Assembly: GCA_937891875.1 (NCBI GenBank)
Contig: CALATR010000319.1
Coordinates: forward strand, 1 to 9,324
DNA length: 9,324 nt
Direction: 5' to 3'
Source: an uncultured Pseudomonadota bacterium
GTDB taxonomy: Bacteria; Myxococcota_A; UBA796; GCA-2862545
Shown here: positions 7,246 to 9,324 of the stretch, in pieces
How the letters are laid out: each line of letters begins with the position of its first letter
Numbering within the stretch: position 1 is the first letter of the stretch
Position numbers and translations under genes: made by a program
The notes under the pieces: model-generated
Told to the model about the DNA's origin: nothing
Database searches by the model: none
What the model saw: the letters and a program-made list of their open reading frames with translations, nothing else

Positions 7246-7252
7246 AGGAGGG
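7246..7252 (+). promoter_or_regulatory. Ribosome binding site supporting a TTG start
   Basis: AGGAGGG is the strongest Shine-Dalgarno match ahead of the GH57 gene. It ends 3 nt before TTG 7256 (4 nt if AGGAGG is counted), slightly close but usable. The upstream in-frame ATG 7181 has only pyrimidine-rich sequence before it. I see no clear promoter for this gene in 7116-7245. Confidence 0.55.
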
Positions 7253-7255
7253 TGG

Positions 7256-9324
7256 TTGGCACGGGTCTGCATCCATGGGCACTTCTACCAGCCCCCCCGC
7301 GAGAATCCCTGGCTCGAACGCGTCGGATCCCAGACATCCGCCGCCCCGTTCGCCGACTGGAACGCCCGCATCACCGCCGAGTGCTACCGCCCCTGCGCAA
7401 GCGCCTCGATCCGGGACGACACGGGCCGGATCCTCGCACTCCTGAACACCTACGCGCGGATCAGCTTCGACGCGGGCCCCACGCTGATGGCCTGGCTGGA
7501 GCAGCACGCGATCGACGTGCACGACGCGCTCATCGCCGCCGACCGGGCCGCGGTGGCGCGCTTCGGCCACGGCACCGCCATGGCCCAGGCCTACAACCAC
7601 ACGATCCTCCCCCTCTGCACGCCTCGAGACAGGCGCTTGCAGATCCGGTGGGGACTTTCTGACTTCCGCTACCGCTTCGGCCGGGACGCCGAGGGGCTCT
7701 GGCTGCCCGAGTGCGCGGTCTGCGAGGACACCCTGGAGGCGCTGGCGGAGGCCGGCGTGCGCTTCACCGTGCTCGCGCCGGGACAGATCGAGGCCGTCCG
7801 CCCGCCCGGCGGGTCGTGGCGCACTGCGGTGGACCCCTGCCGACCCTACCGGGTGGAGCTGCCGTCGGGCCGCTCGATCGCCGTGTTCGTGTACGACGGG
7901 GCCGTCGCGGAGGAGATCGCCTTCGGACGGCTCCTGGACTCGGGCGACCGCCTCTACGATCGGCTCATCGCGGCCGCCGCCGGCACGGACGGGCTCGCCC
8001 ACACCGCGACCGACGGGGAGTCGTACGGACACCACCACCGGCACGGGGAGATGGCGCTGGCCTGGGCGCTCTACCGCATGGAGCAGGATCCCGCGGTGGA
8101 GATCGCACCCTACGCGAGCTACCTGGCCGATCATCCCCCCACCTGGCAGGCCCGGATCCGCGCGCCCAGCAGCTGGTCGTGCGCCCACGGGGTGGAGCGC
8201 TGGCGGAGCGACTGCGGCTGCGGCACGGCCCCTGCCGGCGGAGCCTGGCGCGCCCCGCTCCGAGCGGCGTTCGACGCCCTTCGCATGCGCCTGGACGAGG
8301 CATTCGAGGCCGATCTCACGCCGATCCTGCCCGACCCGTGGGCCGCGCGCGACGACTACGTGCAGGTGCTGCTGGGCGCCGATCGCACCGCCTGGCTCGA
8401 CGCCCACGCTGGTCGCACCCTGTCCTCGGACGAGCGCCTGATCGCCCTGGAGTGGCTCGAGGCCCAGCGCCACGGACAGCTGATGTTCACGTCCTGCGGG
8501 TGGTTCTTCGAGGACGTCGATCGCCTCGAGCCCGTGCAGGACCTGATGTACGCCTGGCGCGCGGCCGAGCTCGCCGGGAGACGCCGCCCCGACGAGGACT
8601 GGCGCGGTCCCCTGCTGGCCGACCTCGAGGCCTGCCGCTCGTCCCGCCCCGCCGGACGCGGCAAGGGGTCGAAGGGTGGCGTGACCGCCGCCGAGCTCAT
8701 CGCCCGCGAGGTCGAGCCCGAGCGCTTCGATCTCCCCCGCCTGGCTCGGCTGAAGGCCGCCCTGGACGTACTCGCGGGTCGGCCTGCGACCGAGGTCGTC
8801 ACCGAGGCGCGCACCGGTCGGCAGCGGGCGGTCCGGGCGACGGTCGAGGTGCGGGACGGGCGGGTCCACGTCCAGGAGGGCGGCATCGCGTTCGACCTCA
8901 CGGACGCCGTGCGTCGCTACTTCCCCGAGGTGCTGGAGGAGGCTCAGCGCAAGGCTGCCGTGGACGCCGTGCGCGCGGTCGACCGCACCCGGCAGCTGGC
9001 GCCCCTCGCGAGCGGACTCGACGTGGGGCGCGTCAGCCGCGGAGCCGCCCGCTGGGCCAGCCTGTCCGCCGCGAGCGCCGCCCTGTCCGACCCCGCGCCC
9101 CTCGCCACCCGGGCCCTGCGCCGCCAGCTGGAGCGACTGGGACTGCAGGTGGACGGGGACGGCCGCGCCCACGGAGAGCTCGAGCCGGGCGAGCGTCGCT
9201 GGCTGGAGTCTGGGTTCGACGCCCTGATCGCCGCGTGCAACCCGGTCCTGCCGGCCCACCAGCGCCTGCTCTTCGAGCGCGCCCTGCTCGCCTGGCCCGC
9301 CCTGTCCGTGCACACGCGCCAGCG
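7256..9324 (+). CDS. GH57/DUF3536 family glycoside hydrolase (3' end beyond window)
   Basis: The frame is open from the start to the right edge: 689 codons and no stop, probably most of a protein of about 800 residues. The GH57 motifs appear in order: HGHFYQPPRE (residues 7-16), GHGTAMAQAYNH, EGLWLPECA with presumed nucleophile Glu152, and TDGESYGHHH with presumed acid/base Asp253. A SWSCAHG ... DCGCG block (Cys309, Cys320, Cys322) and MFTSCGWFFEDV (near 410-421) are typical of the DUF3536 branch. GH57 enzymes act on alpha-glucans, and the malQ-glgB neighbours fit that; the exact reaction of DUF3536 proteins is unknown to me. TTG 7256 is preferred because AGGAGGG precedes it and the product then begins (M)ARVCIHGHF, like relatives. 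ATG 7181 would add 25 residues. The gene diverges from the lipoprotein gene, with 233 bp between the two starts. Confidence 0.9.
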   Translation, partial: MARVCIHGHFYQPPRENPWLERVGSQTSAAPFADWNARITAECYRPCASASIRDDTGRILALLNTYARISFDAGPTLMAWLEQHAIDVHDALIAADRAAVARFGHGTAMAQAYNHTILPLCTPRDRRLQIRWGLSDFRYRFGRDAEGLWLPECAVCEDTLEALAEAGVRFTVLAPGQIEAVRPPGGSWRTAVDPCRPYRVELPSGRSIAVFVYDGAVAEEIAFGRLLDSGDRLYDRLIAAAAGTDGLAHTATDGESYGHHHRHGEMALAWALYRMEQDPAVEIAPYASYLADHPPTWQARIRAPSSWSCAHGVERWRSDCGCGTAPAGGAWRAPLRAAFDALRMRLDEAFEADLTPILPDPWAARDDYVQVLLGADRTAWLDAHAGRTLSSDERLIALEWLEAQRHGQLMFTSCGWFFEDVDRLEPVQDLMYAWRAAELAGRRRPDEDWRGPLLADLEACRSSRPAGRGKGSKGGVTAAELIAREVEPERFDLPRLARLKAALDVLAGRPATEVVTEARTGRQRAVRATVEVRDGRVHVQEGGIAFDLTDAVRRYFPEVLEEAQRKAAVDAVRAVDRTRQLAPLASGLDVGRVSRGAARWASLSAASAALSDPAPLATRALRRQLERLGLQVDGDGRAHGELEPGERRWLESGFDALIAACNPVLPAHQRLLFERALLAWPALSVHTRQ

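Noticed and set aside
4842..7445. An 867-codon open frame on the plus strand opposite the lipoprotein gene
   Set aside because: The product is composition-driven (Val/Asp/Gly/Ala) without domains, while the opposite strand has a lipobox, repeats, a ribosome binding site and a promoter.
7187..9313. A 708-codon open frame on the minus strand opposite the GH57 gene
   Set aside because: The plus strand encodes ordered GH57/DUF3536 motifs; the minus frame is a shadow with no recognisable domain.

Overview
The window comes from a GC-rich genome, most likely Myxococcota (a myxobacterium-like 'deltaproteobacterium'). The clues are the strong G/C preference at codon third positions, an Asp-Thr repeat linker in what looks like an exported protein, a lipoprotein built of PKD-like repeats, and GTG/TTG starts. 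This placement is an inference from style, not from a marker gene.

Layout. (1) Bases 1-485 (+): the 3' end of a gene for a probable surface protein, with a (Asp-Thr)19 linker followed by a small four-cysteine domain. (2) Bases 486-1036: no gene. This gap is dominated by a roughly 430-bp repeat element: two ~50-nt units on the plus strand leading into three TCTCCAG heptamers, a ~140-bp unique core, then four inverted heptamers leading into three ~52-nt units of the same family on the minus strand. (3) Bases 1037-4761 (+): a two-gene operon, malQ (GH77 4-alpha-glucanotransferase) and glgB (GH13 branching enzyme), overlapping by 4 nt. (4) A hairpin at 4770-4798 separates glgB from a convergent gene. 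(5) Bases 4821-7022 (-): a 733-residue predicted lipoprotein with six beta-sandwich-type repeats and an unassigned cysteine-bearing C-terminal domain. It has a good sigma-70-type promoter at 7087-7115. (6) Bases 7256-9324 (+): a GH57/DUF3536 glycoside hydrolase, open to the right edge and therefore incomplete.

How the genes fit together. malQ and glgB act on alpha-1,4-glucans: MalQ moves maltooligosaccharide segments and GlgB makes alpha-1,6 branches. The GH57/DUF3536 protein is probably another alpha-glucan enzyme, so the window looks like part of a glycogen/maltodextrin locus. The lipoprotein gene lies between them on the opposite strand and shows no sequence link to glucan metabolism. I see no tRNA, rRNA, CRISPR array, transposase or phage gene. 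The least ordinary features are the inverted repeat element upstream of malQ and the multidomain lipoprotein; I do not see strong evidence for a new multi-gene system.
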